Below are positions 48,020 through 60,017 of a stretch of DNA of 64,000 nucleotides, piece by piece (within the stretch, counting starts at the first letter, position 1; every line of letters begins with the position of its first letter). Origin of the DNA: Dermatemys mawii (taxonomy: Eukaryota > Chordata > Testudines > Dermatemydidae). Position numbers and translations under genes: made by a program. Under the pieces are notes generated by a model. The model was not told where the DNA came from and did not search any database. It worked only from the letters and a program-made list of their open reading frames with translations. The stretch covers positions 14,480,783-14,544,782 of the forward strand of contig ML677366.1 of the NCBI GenBank assembly GCA_007922305.1, in the 5' to 3' direction.

Positions 48020-51000
48020 AGAGGCACTGGTAGCAAGATGCTGGAAAAGAGAGAGAGAGCTTTTGGGTTAAGTGCTGGCTGAAAGAGGCTTGGAACAGTG
48101 AGTGAAGAAACACTCTCCTTTTGTTTGATTCTTCCTGTATTCAAGGGAACAGGACTTTGTGCATCTTTTATAAATAGGACTACGCCAGGTAAATACCTGA
48201 CCTCCTCATCAATTTCCCCTAACAGAAACAACCTTCAGGTCTCTGAATTTTGGTTAACCATTCAGGTCAAAAAGCGGGTAATGATATTTTGTGGAAATGA
48301 GTTTAACAGGCTAATTATGTTCTATACAAAGCATTCCTCCTTATCAGTTTTAAATTTGTTAATAGATGTACATAATTTGTAAAGCATTGAAGATCTTACA
48401 TGTAAAAGATGCTATTTAAAGGTAACCTATTATTACTCTCTCGATGTTTCATAGATCTATGAATTCATGGGACCCTTCTGAGCTGTGGCACAGAGAGAAA
48501 ATGCCATCCATCAGTGCTAATTCTCTGCTATAGCAGACACAATGCTTAAGCCAAAGAAGCTGTTGTTCATCCCACTTACCATCCCACTCATCAGTGATTT
48601 GTGAAATTCCTAGGATGGAGGAAGCCACACTAAGGACTTAAAACTGCAGTCAAAAGCAAAAAGTGTGTTGTGATATATTTAGCAAATGATAATGCTAAGT
48701 AGAGAAAAATATAGAGAGCGGGTAGAGAGTGAGGAGGAGGTGAAAAATCCATTCATTCTCTGGGAAGTTATCTAGTATTTAGAGACATAAACAATCTTCT
48801 CTGAGTCTGAGCCAACTCAGATTCTGTTATGTAACTGAATAACAAATGTTGTGGATGGAGGTAGGTGTGACCAAGTGTCAAATACTTATTCTGTGGCTGC
48901 CTCCACATGTGAACCCTACAGTATGCTCTTGTGCTCTATAACAGCTCTGGGATGCAGATCCTCAACTGGTATGAACTATCACAGCTTCACTGAGGTTATA
49001 GGATCTGCTGAAGTCAATGGAACTATGACAGTTTACACTAACTGAAGATCTGCCCTAGGTCTGTTTAGCTGATTATTTGGTGGAGGAAGAAGAAGAGAGG
49101 CAGGAGATGTTTGCAGTTTCCTCACAGTTGTTAATTAAACTAGTAAGTCACCCAAAGCTGCAAAGTTTGTCTCCAGATACAAACATCCCCATAATTAAGG
49201 GATCTTCACATCTGGATTTTAATTTGACCTGTTATATAAAGACGAGACTCGGGGGATGTTTGGATCTAGGAATTTTGGTCTAGCTCCATCTCTGAACTAA
49301 ATAGCTCAATAGAGAACAGAACATATGACCTTACTACTTGAAACACTGATCTCTACCATTTAAGATGAAGAAGAATCCCTGGTACAGTGAAGTAATAGGG
49401 CTTATAGAGCATCCTATTGTAGGCCTATTTCTAGGGTCAGCCAGCTACAAAAACTTGGGAAAATCTCAAATTCCATCCACTCAATGAAATGTTAAATGGG
49501 GCATAAACAGACCTGCCTGGAGGGATTACGCAACAGTGTAGGGCATTTTCTTCTCCCACATCTCAGGCAGACTCAGTGAGCTAGTCAGGCACAAGACTTA
49601 CAAGGATTCTATACAGAAACTGTAATGCAGGTTCCCTTGTTGTATGTGTGGGGCTGCTCCTCGTGTAAATTGGGTGGTCTTGCACTAGCCAGTGCATGTG
49701 TGCACTTGTCACTACTGTCCTCTATGTTATGTTCATGACATACACTCAGAGAAGTTAGATAAAAACATAACATACTCGTGCTGGAAGGTTGCAATGTCGC
49801 ACAACTTTGTTTCTTAGAGTTCAGAAGAATAACACACAAGAACACCCTCCTCCCCCCCCGAAAAGAAACAAAGCAGGCTACTCCCTAAAAGAGAGGCACA
49901 ACTCACCCCACCTTACGTTGGTGTATCTTCAAATTGACTGCTGCTAGGCCCAGATCCTAATCTGCAACAAGGTCAGGGAAAACCCCCAAAATGTAAAAGG
50001 ACAGCCTACAATTGTAACAAAGTTTTCAAAACACCACACACTACAGGATAAAGAATGTCAGGTGATTCAAGTTTCTGTGAAATATATAACCCTCTGTTGC
50101 CTTATCTGCAAATGGGCTAAAAGCCATATAATTGCTGATTGCAAACAATTCTTCTTTAGTTCAATATTCCCATGCAGTGCAGAACAGCATCAGAGATACA
50201 CAGTGCAGTTTAGAGTGAAAACTTTCACCCTAGCACGTATTTAGCTGTGGTTTCCGCATATAAAAGAGAAAACAAGGCTGGCACTATCATTTGAGCAAAA
50301 CCCTTTAAATGTCTGTGTCATTGAAACAACAGTATGATGAACTCCCAAGTTACTTCAGGTCAAACAATTTCATATTCTGTAACAGTTCGCAGACCTGCTG
50401 AGGAGTTAGCTAATTGTATGCAAAATGCTAGGAAAGAGTCAAGGCTTTCCAAGGTCTGGGGCAATTCTGTGAAATTGTTTGTGCTCTTCAAAAGCCAATT
50501 CTTGCAAATAAGCCCATTTCCCCTAAATTACCTCACGTACAATAGCAGATGTTGCACAGCATGCTCTGGAGGGGGGAAAAATGTAATTTTCCCACTCCTT
50601 TCCCATCTGCTGGTAAGTAATATTTGTTTATTTTATTTTTTTTGTGTGTGTGTGCAGAGAGACGAGAAACTTTTCATCCCTTTAGGAGAGTGTCAGTATC
50701 AACTTCTGCCATTCATTCTGTAATCGGTCAGCTCCTGGAAATTGCGGGGGCGGGGGGGGGAGGAAGGGGGTTTCAGGAGGGTTGACATATTTTGCTGTTC
50801 AGTAGTGACACCTGCTGACTACCCAGGAACACCTTAATGGAGGCCTTAGAAAACACAGTTCAGCCTTATGACCATGACCAAAATGGACTGTGAATCTGGT
50901 AGGGCCCGGGACCTGGACTATCAATCTGGCTCCATTTAGCTCCCTTCTCCTCTCTGCTCAGCTTCCTGCTTGCAGTTTTTCTTTCTTCACACATTTGCAG

Positions 51001-53411
51001 TGTTTGATACAGCAGAACAATGCCCACTAACAAGCCACATATCAGCATGCAGCCACCTGGTCACACGCTCAAGTGGGCAGATGCATTGTCCCACGACACC
51101 CTGAGATTGAAGAATGTGTTTGCTGCTACGAATCTTAGGATATGTGCCCAGGTAGCCGCATTGCTTGTCCTGGCCAGACAAAGCACCAGTGAGGATGCAG
51201 GTCAGGACAGCACAGTAATGTGGTGGTATCATCACAGGTTAGGCTGCCATGGGCTGATGTACTCTGTGGTTGCTTATCCCATGCTTAGCATGCAGTGAAG
51301 ACATAGACTGTGCATTCTCTCTCTCCTGAATGTATATTCTACATTCAGATCTATTTATTTCTCACTTCTCTTGTTCTTCAGATTTTCACAACCACTTCAT
51401 CCCTATACTTCTCAACCAAGCGTTATAGATTTATAGTCCCTTAAGTTTCATTTCCAACAGCATTGCTTACATTCTTAGGTCTGTCCTTTATTGCTAGGAT
51501 GCACAGACATCCTCTCTCACCACCCCAAATTACAATTGTGTAGAAGCAGGCTATGACTCTGACTCTATGTTCTCTTGAGCACTAAGCCGAAGGAACAACT
51601 GCTTTGGTGGACTAGGGCTTATTAAACTCTTAGCTCCCCTGCCTGTTATGGTATGTGGCTGAAGGTACTAAGGCATGCTGCCTCTTTTTAAAGGAGCAGT
51701 ACTGCAGACAAAGTGCATTGCCCCAGGCCTTCCTAAACTATCTTGTCCAGTGTCAGCAAGATGCCTTAAGATTAAGAACTCTCTACAGAGTTAGTCCTGC
51801 TCCATTTTCCTCCTGCTCCCACCCTGTGCAGCTCAGTATAGTAAGGAGAGGATTGTGCTTTAATTGAAATTCCTGTCACCAGTCCAGATAACCTGAACAA
51901 AGATATTGACATGAAAAAAGCAATCAAGAGCCCTTCTTTAAAATGCCAGTTTGCCTGTGACAAGCATGAAATGCAGTCATGCAAATCAAGATCTAAACTC
52001 TATTGTATATCACACAGCTGGTCTTTCCCCATCCCTCACTGCCAGTTCTAATGTTTGCACATCTTTGTTTTTCCTTTGACATTCTTCTCATACTCTATTC
52101 ACAGCAAGTCTGAGGATAGCTGGGTTTTGATTAAGCTCTTGCGAACCTCAGAGAAAGCTCTTTTAAACCCTGAACGATGTACTTTATCTTGGACTTCTAC
52201 CCTTGAAAGAAAATAGTTATACAAGTTTTCTAAATAGTTTTTCTGGTAGTTGTTCCTATTTAACTCACGCAGATAAAGTGTGCTAGGCACCTTTTTTCCA
52301 ACTAGATGCTTGACCTTAGGGTAACAGGTATTTACATTGCATCTGAAGATAAACCACCTTTGTGATTTTGTAAAAGTCTATGATGGAGAAGCAAGAGATG
52401 CAGATGGAGAGCCACTAAAATTTCTAAAGAGTGGCTAGATTTTAAAACCACATAAAGGCAAATTTATCCCTAGTGTGATTGCATTGAAACTCATCTAGCA
52501 TTACCTCATGAGCGAATTTGGCTCAGAGAAATGGTGGCATAACCCAAACTAACTAAGCATCTCTCTCTAGTGGTCGCTCAGCAATATTTCTTTTGCATTC
52601 TAGGGTGATCTTGCCTCTCCATACACATTTAAACTGCATCTCTGCATTCTACTCCCACTGACTCAGTGCATTAATACAGTACTGGTCCTGTGCTTTCTAT
52701 CACTCCACTGCACCGGGCCTGGCTTTAGGTTTTTGCTATAGCAAAATAACTTACATAACACTACACAGTGGGAATATTGGCACTTGCAAGCACCTAACTC
52801 AGTAGTGATACAGAGTTGCTTGTAAGCCTTTGCCAGGAGCTCAGACATAATGGTGATGGGAAGCACTATAAAACAACAGATTTCCAGATTACTTAACTCA
52901 TTCTTGGATGGCAAGGGAAGTTGTACAGAAGGGGATCTATTTTTAACTTCTGTAATTATTGTTTATTTTAATATGCTTTTTTTCCTTCATAGCACTTTTT
53001 CATAATAAATCAGCAGATTCAAAGAGCATCACACACAAAGGCAAGCCCCCAAGAGGTCTGTCTCTCTTTGCATGATTCTATCAGTGCAGTGCATTTCTGG
53101 CTGGTCTAACTTACATCCTCTAGCAACTAAAGTTGTGTTATGTACGTTGGTTTTACTTAGATTGGGGTTAGAAGAATGTTTCCTTTGGTTTCAGTTTGCA
53201 TGGGTTCATGCAGCCTGAGTTTTGCTTTGGGGATTAGTTGCATCCTTCACCTCTTAAAATGAAGCTTATTGGATACCGGGGCTTCCCATTTGTGTAATAC
53301 AATTACAGTCTTTTCACCATAAATTGGCCAAAGTTCTCTCATAAGGTTCTCAAACCTCAGAAAGCACCTCAGCTGTATTCCAAGTTTGTACTAAGTGAAA
53401 TCAGCTGTTAC
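48020..53411. other. Intergenic, no gene seen
   Basis: It contains the ancient palindrome at 48955-49052, an L3-like tail at about 48375-48435 ('aaagatgctatttaaaggtaac'), a T/GT run at about 50628-50655 and a G-run near 50745-50760. The 129-codon ORF at 50334-50723 has no recognisable domain. Confidence 0.5.
48955..49052. repeat. Ancient palindromic repeat, 98 bp
   Basis: The left arm 'cagatcctcaactggtatga' pairs with the right arm ending 'cactaactgaagatctg' at roughly three quarters of positions over 45 bp. It contains 'ctgaagtcaatgg', the vocabulary of the scattered ancient family in this window. Confidence 0.6.
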
Positions 53412-54220
53412 CATTCAAAAAAGAGATCCTGGAGTCACTGTAAATAGTTCTCTGAAAATATCTGCTCAATGTGCAGCAGCAGTCAAAAAATCTAACAGAA
53501 TGTTAGGAGCCATTAGGATACTATAAACAAGACAATAAATACTGTCACTAATTAAATCCATGGTAAACCCACACCTTGAATACTCCATGCAGTTCTGGCT
53601 TCCCCATCTGAAAAGAGAGATATTAGAATTGGAAAAGGTATAGAAAAGGGCAACAAAAATGATTAGGGGTATGGAACAGCTTCCATATGAGGAGAGATTA
53701 ACAGAACTCTTTTCAGCTTGGAAAAGAGAGGACTAAGGGGGATATGATAGAGGTCTATAAAATCATGAATGTAGTGGAGAAAGTGAATAAGGAAATGTTA
53801 TTTATTCCTTCACATAATACAAGAACTAGAGGTCACCCAATGAAATAAATAGGCAGCAAATTTAAAACAAACAAAAGGAAGTACTCCTTCACACAACACA
53901 CAGTCAATCAGTGGAACTTGTTGCCAAGGAATATTGTGAAGGCCAAAACTATAACTGGGTTCAAACAGAGTTAGATAAATTGATGAGTATAGTTTCATCA
54001 ATGGATATTAGCTAAGATGATCAGGGATGCAACTCCATGCTCTGGGTATCCCTAGCTTTTGCCAGCCAGAAGCTGGGAGTGGGTAACAGAGACTGGATCA
54101 CTTGATGATTGCCCTGTTATTTTCGTTCCCTTTAGGGCACCTGGCATTGGCCCCTGTTGGAAGACGGGATGCTGGCTTAGATGAACCATGATCTGACCTT
54201 GTCTAGCTGTTCTTATGTAT
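53412..54220 (+). mobile_element. CR1 LINE 3' end on +
   Basis: 'Ctgctcaatgtgcagcagca', 'cttgaatactccatgcagtt', 'gggggatatgatagaggtct' and an end reading 'tctgaccttgtctagctg' and 'ttcttatgt'. About 800 bp, frame-broken, with the coding C-terminus decayed. Confidence 0.85.
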
Positions 54221-56464
54221 GTCGCACAGTTTTGGGTGTTTGATGTGAACTGTTTGCCCAGCTCTAACAATCACATTCTTTTGCTAGGACAAACCAGGTG
54301 TGATTATTGTGTATGAAAAATATTCTATACATTACTGCTGCCAGGCCTCTTCTCTGACCTCATGTTCACTGTTTCTTTGCCTGATCTTTCTTATATTTGA
54401 TGGTCCAAGCAAGAGGAAAGGGAATGGCAAGTATTCTTCCTTTCTAGCTGGCAGGACAAGACCAGAGGAACACAAAAGAAATAATAAATATCTGTATAAG
54501 AATGATGTGTCCTATTTGTAACTAAGGGACGTAACGTAACTGTCCTGTTGACAGCTGTTTGGGGGGAAGGGGCTCACCTTCACTCTTCCTGAGGCTTTTT
54601 ACTGCCATCTCCACCGGTAAATCAAATCTGACAGAAGTTCCGCAGACACAAATTTTCCTGTGGGTTACATCCCATCTCTAGGGAATTTAAACAGCTACCC
54701 AGTTATTAAACTCCAGCACACATCACTACTGAAGGTCAACCATTAAAGTTCAGCAACGAAGCTGTGCTCTTTGTTCAGTTAATCTTAGTGTTGTGCTAGT
54801 TACAATGCACAGCAGTGGGAACATCTTTATTTACAGATAATTATAGAGACAAGCTCTGTGGTAACAAGCAGAAATGTTTGTTTTTCTTGAGTGTTTTCAC
54901 GGTATCTGGTCAAGTAAAAATTATGCAGATGCCTGCTGGGTGGAATATGAAAGAGAAAAGAAACAAAACAGGGCAAAGGAAACGCTTAGGGGAAAAGAGA
55001 GAGAAAGCACAAGAGACAAACTGCTGAGTTAATAGTACTAAGAGGAATACACAGAGGAAAGATCCAGTAAAGCAGCTCTTCAAATAATTTCACCTTCTGA
55101 GAACTGTAAATGTTAGCTGGGCACCCCCTGCCCATCGCCCTTCTGCCCCTGACACTAAGGTGGAAGTGCAGGAACTGGTGTAGCCCACCCGCTGTATGCT
55201 TTCTGGGGACTCCTTTGCACAAGGGAATCTCAGGCATGAGAGATGCAGATAGTTTGTGCGCCCTTTGCATTGCCTGAGCTCTGGTGTCATGAAGCAGCTT
55301 TAACGCCCGCACAACTTCAGCAGGGGAATCCCCAGGTGGTGTAGAGTCAGTGTAGGGGTTTTTACAAGAGAGCTCTATATCTGTGCATCTGGAAATAGTT
55401 AATGGGTAAGGTGCTGGGAGATGGTGCTCATGAATATGTAATGTCATTTCTGGATTTTGTAGGACCAATAAAACTTTTTCTTGGGCACTGCAAATGGTTT
55501 TCTCTGCCCACTCTTTATGTTGGCTCTTAACAGAGGGTGTATCATAGACATAGCTTGGGATGAGGGAGCATGGCCACAGCCCCATTCTACTCTGGCTGTC
55601 CCAGGCTGCTAGATTGTCCTTTGGGCCTGTTGCAGCCTGGCATAACTTAGAGCAGCTTTAAGACTGCTTTACATTGTGCTGGAGGCTAAACTAAGTAGCA
55701 GGTAGCCCCAAGATCAGGTAGGGGTGTATGTGTACCTGTGTGTGTCTGCCTCAGCTGTGTTGGATGTGTGTGTGTGCATGCCTCAGCTAAGTAGGGTGCT
55801 GCACAACCCTCTCAGTACTGACTGCTATGGTAGGAAGATTAGGGCCATTGCCACATTCTGGCCACCTCATGAGTGGGTACACAAAGGTGTGGATAAGGGT
55901 GTCCCTTGGTCTTTACACTACCATTGTACATGCACGCAAGAGAAGCTACATATCGCTTTTAGAATCTCAGGAATATTGGATATTCGCCAAGTGAGTGATC
56001 AGTTAAAGTGCCAATCATTTTATTTCATTGAATGTTATATTAACTTTATCCCGTGCATACAGCTTGATGTGATATCAGCAGTACGCTATTACAATTTGCT
56101 TTCAGAACTGCTTTCCACTCCTTATTCTGTACCCTTCCCTTTTCAAGGTGATTTCCCTTTTTATCTCCTTCTTGCTACTCTCTTCGCTTGCCCAGCCCTA
56201 ACAATTGTTTCTCTATAGGAGACATCCACAGTGTAGGATCTATTTTTTTGTACAAGAGATAGAGTGGGATTATCCTAAATGGTAGAGAACTTACAACAAG
56301 AACAATGAAGAGCTACTAATGAATTACATGTACACAGACAAGTTCAACTGAGGAGCAAATTACATGACACTTCCCACTTAGAAGAGGACACTTGACTTTC
56401 ACTCTTATAAATATGACCTAAGGAAGGACTAGGGTGGAGTATGGGAAATGCTAGAGAAGGTCGG
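54221..56464. other. Intergenic, no supported gene
   Basis: The longest ORF outside repeats is here (54986-55585, -, 199 codons), but it lacks any recognisable domain. A 32-bp-period GT-rich tandem duplication lies at 55739-55788 ('tgtctgcctcagct' twice). Confidence 0.5.
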
Positions 56465-56580
56465 TGAGGTAATATCTTTTTCTGGACCAACAGAATTCGG
56501 TCCAATAAAAGCCATTACTTCATTCACTTTGTTTCTCTAATATCCTTGAATCAACATGGCTACAACACCACTGCATATGG
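56465..56580 (-). mobile_element. Fold-back retroposon, same head family as 3770
   Basis: Arms at 56465-56488 and 56499-56522 pair in 19 of 24 positions around a 10-nt loop. Read on -, the head is 'atgcagtggtgttgtagcca' then 'tgttgattcaaggatattag', a decayed version of the 'gtagccgtgttagtctg' head of the 3770 element. No target duplication was identified. Confidence 0.65.
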
Positions 56581-57672
56581 GAAATGGTGTCTCTTTAAAT
56601 TTCTTCTGTTTGCAGTAGTAATCTATTTATGACGTAAGTGCTCAGCCTTTGCTGCCTGGTCCCTTGCATGCCATAGCCACTTTTAGATGTTTTAGTGATA
56701 TGACGTGATCCATGAAATGTCACACTACTTATCCCATGTAGCATGCCGACAGCTAAGTTGGAATAAACTTCCAACTCTTATCTCAGTTTCGGTGTCACTC
56801 TAGAGGTGACACAAAAAGGCATTGTTTGACAGATTTCACTGTATTTAGAACTCAACAGCCAGGTTACTTATCAGAGCCCACTATACTATCTCTGCACAAG
56901 AATATCTGCACTGGGTTTTTTTTATAGGGCTTTGTGTTATGATATACTGCTTATAGACGTCAAGGAACTGCACAGGATAGGTTCATTCAGTTATTCTGCA
57001 TTTGCTAAACCCGTACAGTACCAGCTATATACATTCTTCAGAGCAGGAGTTGCTTTTTTATACTCTCATTTAATAGCTATCTTGAGTCTGGCGCCTGGGC
57101 TCCTGTGATGAAGCTGGAGCCTGGATTCATATGCTGCTTGAATCTCTCATTCTCTCAAGATTACACTAACTATTATTTGGTAATTATCTTTTGTGGTTCT
57201 TTCAATCTAAAGGCAAGAGAACATCACATGTCAACGACACCTTTGTATACATGTTTTTATTACATTTCTTAATGGAAACAACAACCCCCCCCCCAAAAAA
57301 AACCCCAAACTAACACTGCATACTTCCCAACAGTCCCAGATTTCGCAAGACTGTCCTGCTTTGACCCACAAACCACCATCCAGGTTGAAGCAGAACATTT
57401 CCAGAATTCAGGGTGGCCCAGAGGTTTGGCCCATTCACCTCTCCATAGATTGGTGTCTGCAGCCCACTTAGCCAATTGAAGGATTGGGAGGTGTACACAA
57501 TTGACTTCTGGCAGATGACTCATACTTAAGTTAAGCATGTGCGTAATGTTTGTGGGAAGATTTTAGGGATGATTTAAGGGCCTGCACTACATTATTTTCT
57601 TTTTAGCTATAACAACTTCATTGTCTCTCCCTTAATTGCATGTATTCAGGGGGCTGGAACAATTTTTATAGT
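56581..57672. other. Intergenic, no gene seen
   Basis: It includes a C-run followed by an A-run at 57285-57304. Nothing else is supported. Confidence 0.45.
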
Positions 57673-57950
57673 GAACATAAGAATGGCCGTACTGGATCAT
57701 ACCAAAGGTCCATCCAGCCCAGCATCCTGTCTGCCAACAGTGGCCAATGCCAGGTGCCCCAGAGGGAGTGAACCTAACAGGTAAGGATCAAGTGATCTCT
57801 CTCCTGCCATCCATCACCCCCCTCTGATAAACAGAGGCTAGGGATACCATTACTTACCTATCCTGGCTAATAGCCATTTATTGACTTAACCTCCATGAAT
57901 TTATCTAGTTCTTTTTTAAATCCTGTTATAGTTCTTGCCTTCACAATAGT
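57673..57950 (-). mobile_element. CR1 LINE 3' end, antisense
   Basis: 'Gaacataagaatggccgtac' through 'tgaatttatctagttctttt' to 'tatagttcttgccttcaca'. It is the same subfamily as 18475-18981. Confidence 0.85.
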
Positions 57951-57994
57951 GAGGAGTCTGAGAGCTATTGAACCCAGTTGTAAACCAAATATAT

Positions 57995-58666
57995 TGGGGT
58001 GGGCAAACTATGGCCTGCAGGCTCTTCCTAACCGGCCCCTGAGCTTCGGCTGGGGAGGCTGTCACAGAGTGGGAGTGTGACTACGGGTCGGGGCAGTCAG
58101 GGGGATGGGGGTTTGCATAGGGGTGAGGTCCTGGGGAGTGATTAGGGGCAGGGGGACTCTCTGGAGGGGGTGGTCAGGGTNNNNNNNNNNNNNNNNNNNN
58201 NNNNNNNNNNNNNNNNNNNNNNNNNNNNNNNNNNNNNNNNNNNNNNNNNNNNNNNNNNNNNNNNNNNNNNNNNNNNNNNNCATAGGGGTGAGGTCCTGGG
58301 GGGTGATTAGGGGCAGGGGGACTCTCTGGAGGGGGTGGTCAGGGTACAAGGAGCCAGGGGGGCTAGATAGGGGGTGGGGTCCCAGGTGGTGGTGGTTAAG
58401 GTGGGGAGGGGGCAGTCAGGGGACAAAGAGCAGGAGGGCTTAGATAGGGAGTGGCATCCTGGGGGGTGGGGAGGCGGGGATTGGACAGGTCAGGGGGTTG
58501 GCTGGGTCAGGGGTTTTGAGGGGGGTAGTCAGGGGGCAGGAAGCAGGTGGGGGTCTGATAGGGGGCAGAGCCAGGCTGTTTGGGGAGGCACAGCCTTCCC
58601 TACCTGGCCCTCCACACAATTTTGAACCCCAATGTGGCTCTCGGGCCAAAAAGTTGGCCCACCCTG
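57995..58666. mobile_element. hAT-type non-autonomous element, perfect 8-bp TSD
   Basis: Exact AAATATAT repeats at 57987-57994 and 58667-58674 flank it. The left end tggggtgggcaaact and the right end, reverse-complemented, cagggtgggccaact give a 15-bp terminal repeat with three mismatches, one of them the first base (C to T). The interior is a G-rich run of 'gtcaggggg'-type units with no transposase. It contains the 100-N gap. Confidence 0.9.
58181..58280. other. Assembly gap (100 N)
   Basis: The same 65 bp occurs on both sides (58116-58180 and 58281-58345, one difference). The fixed length of 100 suggests a gap of unknown size. Confidence 0.95.
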
Positions 58667-58849
58667 AAATATATACTGGAAACTACTTCAGGCTGGGGGG
58701 TTCAGCAGCACCCCCACTTCCAGCACCAATGCATGTATTTAATACTGGGCTTCTGGGCCCTGCTGAGAGTCCAGCGGTGGTATTTCATCTAGGGATGGGG
58801 CAAACTGTACAAGCAGGAGACCAGGCAAGAGCCCTGAGCAGGGGCAGCG

Positions 58850-59480
58850 CAGCGGGATCTTCACCACGAAGAATCCCACGTGGAGAGGAGAGAAGCCGCC
58901 TCCGGACTGGAGCAGAGCTGCTGCCCGGAGCACCCGTTCTCCAGCCAGGGGGAGCGCACGAGCCTTTCGGCGCACGCGCAGAAGGGATGGGCCGGGGGCG
59001 CGAGAGAGGGGAGCCCTCGCACGTGACGGAGGCGCTCGTGGGGTTCTCTTAAAGGGCCAGGAGGCGGGTTCGACGCTCCCCGCGGAGGGGCCGGGTTCTC
59101 TCTAGCGCTGCGGCTCCCCTTCCCCCCTCCCCCGTCTGTGCCCTCGCGCTGGCTTAGGGGGCAGCAGCGAGCCGCGCGCCGGGGCCTGTGGGCGGCCGGG
59201 CCGGGCGCCGTGCCCCGCTCCGCAGGTACCGGGGCGGGCCGGGCGGCCCCTGCCTAACCCGGAAGCGGTGAGGGGAGCCGGGACGTGGCCGCTGCCTGCT
59301 ACTGTCTGCGCGCCGCAGCCGGCATGGCCCTGCCCGGGGTGCGCCGAGGCTGAGCCCAGCGAGGGTCTGCCGCGGGGGGGGGGGGTCGATCCGCTCGGGG
59401 CCGTGTGGCGGCCTGGGGGCCGGTTGCAGTGGGTCGGTGTTTGGGGCTCCGCTGAGGGGCTGCAGGACTGGGCCGGGCAC
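58850..59480 (+). promoter_or_regulatory. ABHD17C: CpG island, likely ABHD17C promoter
   Basis: The sequence switches from AT-rich to strongly GC- and CpG-rich, with the densest CpG at about 59000-59350. Motifs seen include CACGTGAC at 59020-59027 (E-box of the USF/TFE type), an ETS-type ccggaagcgg at 59259-59268 and several GGGCGG-like GC boxes. I see no TATA box at a fixed position, as usual for housekeeping-type promoters. The exact start of transcription cannot be read from sequence alone. Confidence 0.75.
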
Positions 59481-60017
59481 GGGGTGCAGAGCTGGGGTGG
59501 CGCGTTGGGGTTATTGCGAGGAGTTGCGTTTGGTGTCTGTAGTATTTTTTGAGGGGGGGGGATCTTGCATTTAGTGGTTTCTGGGGGTTGCACTGGGGCA
59601 GCTCTTATTTGGGGGGAATTAGCTTTTAATTTCTGGTGTTGGGGGGTGCAGTGAGCCGGATGTACATTTGGGGGAGGGGGTCGATTTTTTTTTAGGTGCT
59701 CCAGAGCATCCTGAGCTGTGTGAAATGACTAGGTGATTTCAGCCCATTGGGGGGAGGGGTTGGATTTATTGCAGGATTCGTAGTAGATTTTGAAGGAGGG
59801 TTGCACTTAATTTGTATTTTGCGTTCCCTCCCCCACACGCTCGGTGGATTTCTTAGATTTGGAGGACTGGTTTGGTTTTGGTGGCTTACAGTTTTGGGGG
59901 GACAGCTGCAGTTTGCATTTTGGGGGTGTTGCTTTTGCAAGGCTGAGAGTGGGTTGTTGTGGGTGGACTCTGAATTTTTTTTTCCCAGTGGGGGTAAATT
60001 TTTCTCCAGCGTCGCTG

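Noticed and set aside
54986..55585. 199-codon ORF on -, the longest outside repeats
   Set aside because: No recognisable domain, no conserved composition, no splice or promoter context. Scattered repeat-like words lie inside it. Probably chance.
58360..58560. CRISPR-like or satellite array of G-rich units
   Set aside because: Units are irregular, have no spacers, and belong to the interior of a hAT element in a vertebrate genome.
58105..59052. Gly/Arg-rich ORFs of 83-184 codons
   Set aside because: They come from the G-rich hAT interior and the CpG island. No known ABHD17C isoform starts there to my knowledge, and the family N-terminus begins at 60018.
59844..60017. In-frame upstream extension of the ABHD17C ORF
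   Set aside because: The frame stays open to 59844, but the [17 protein letters not shown] start at 60018 matches the family, and the extension is T/G-rich and resembles intron or UTR.
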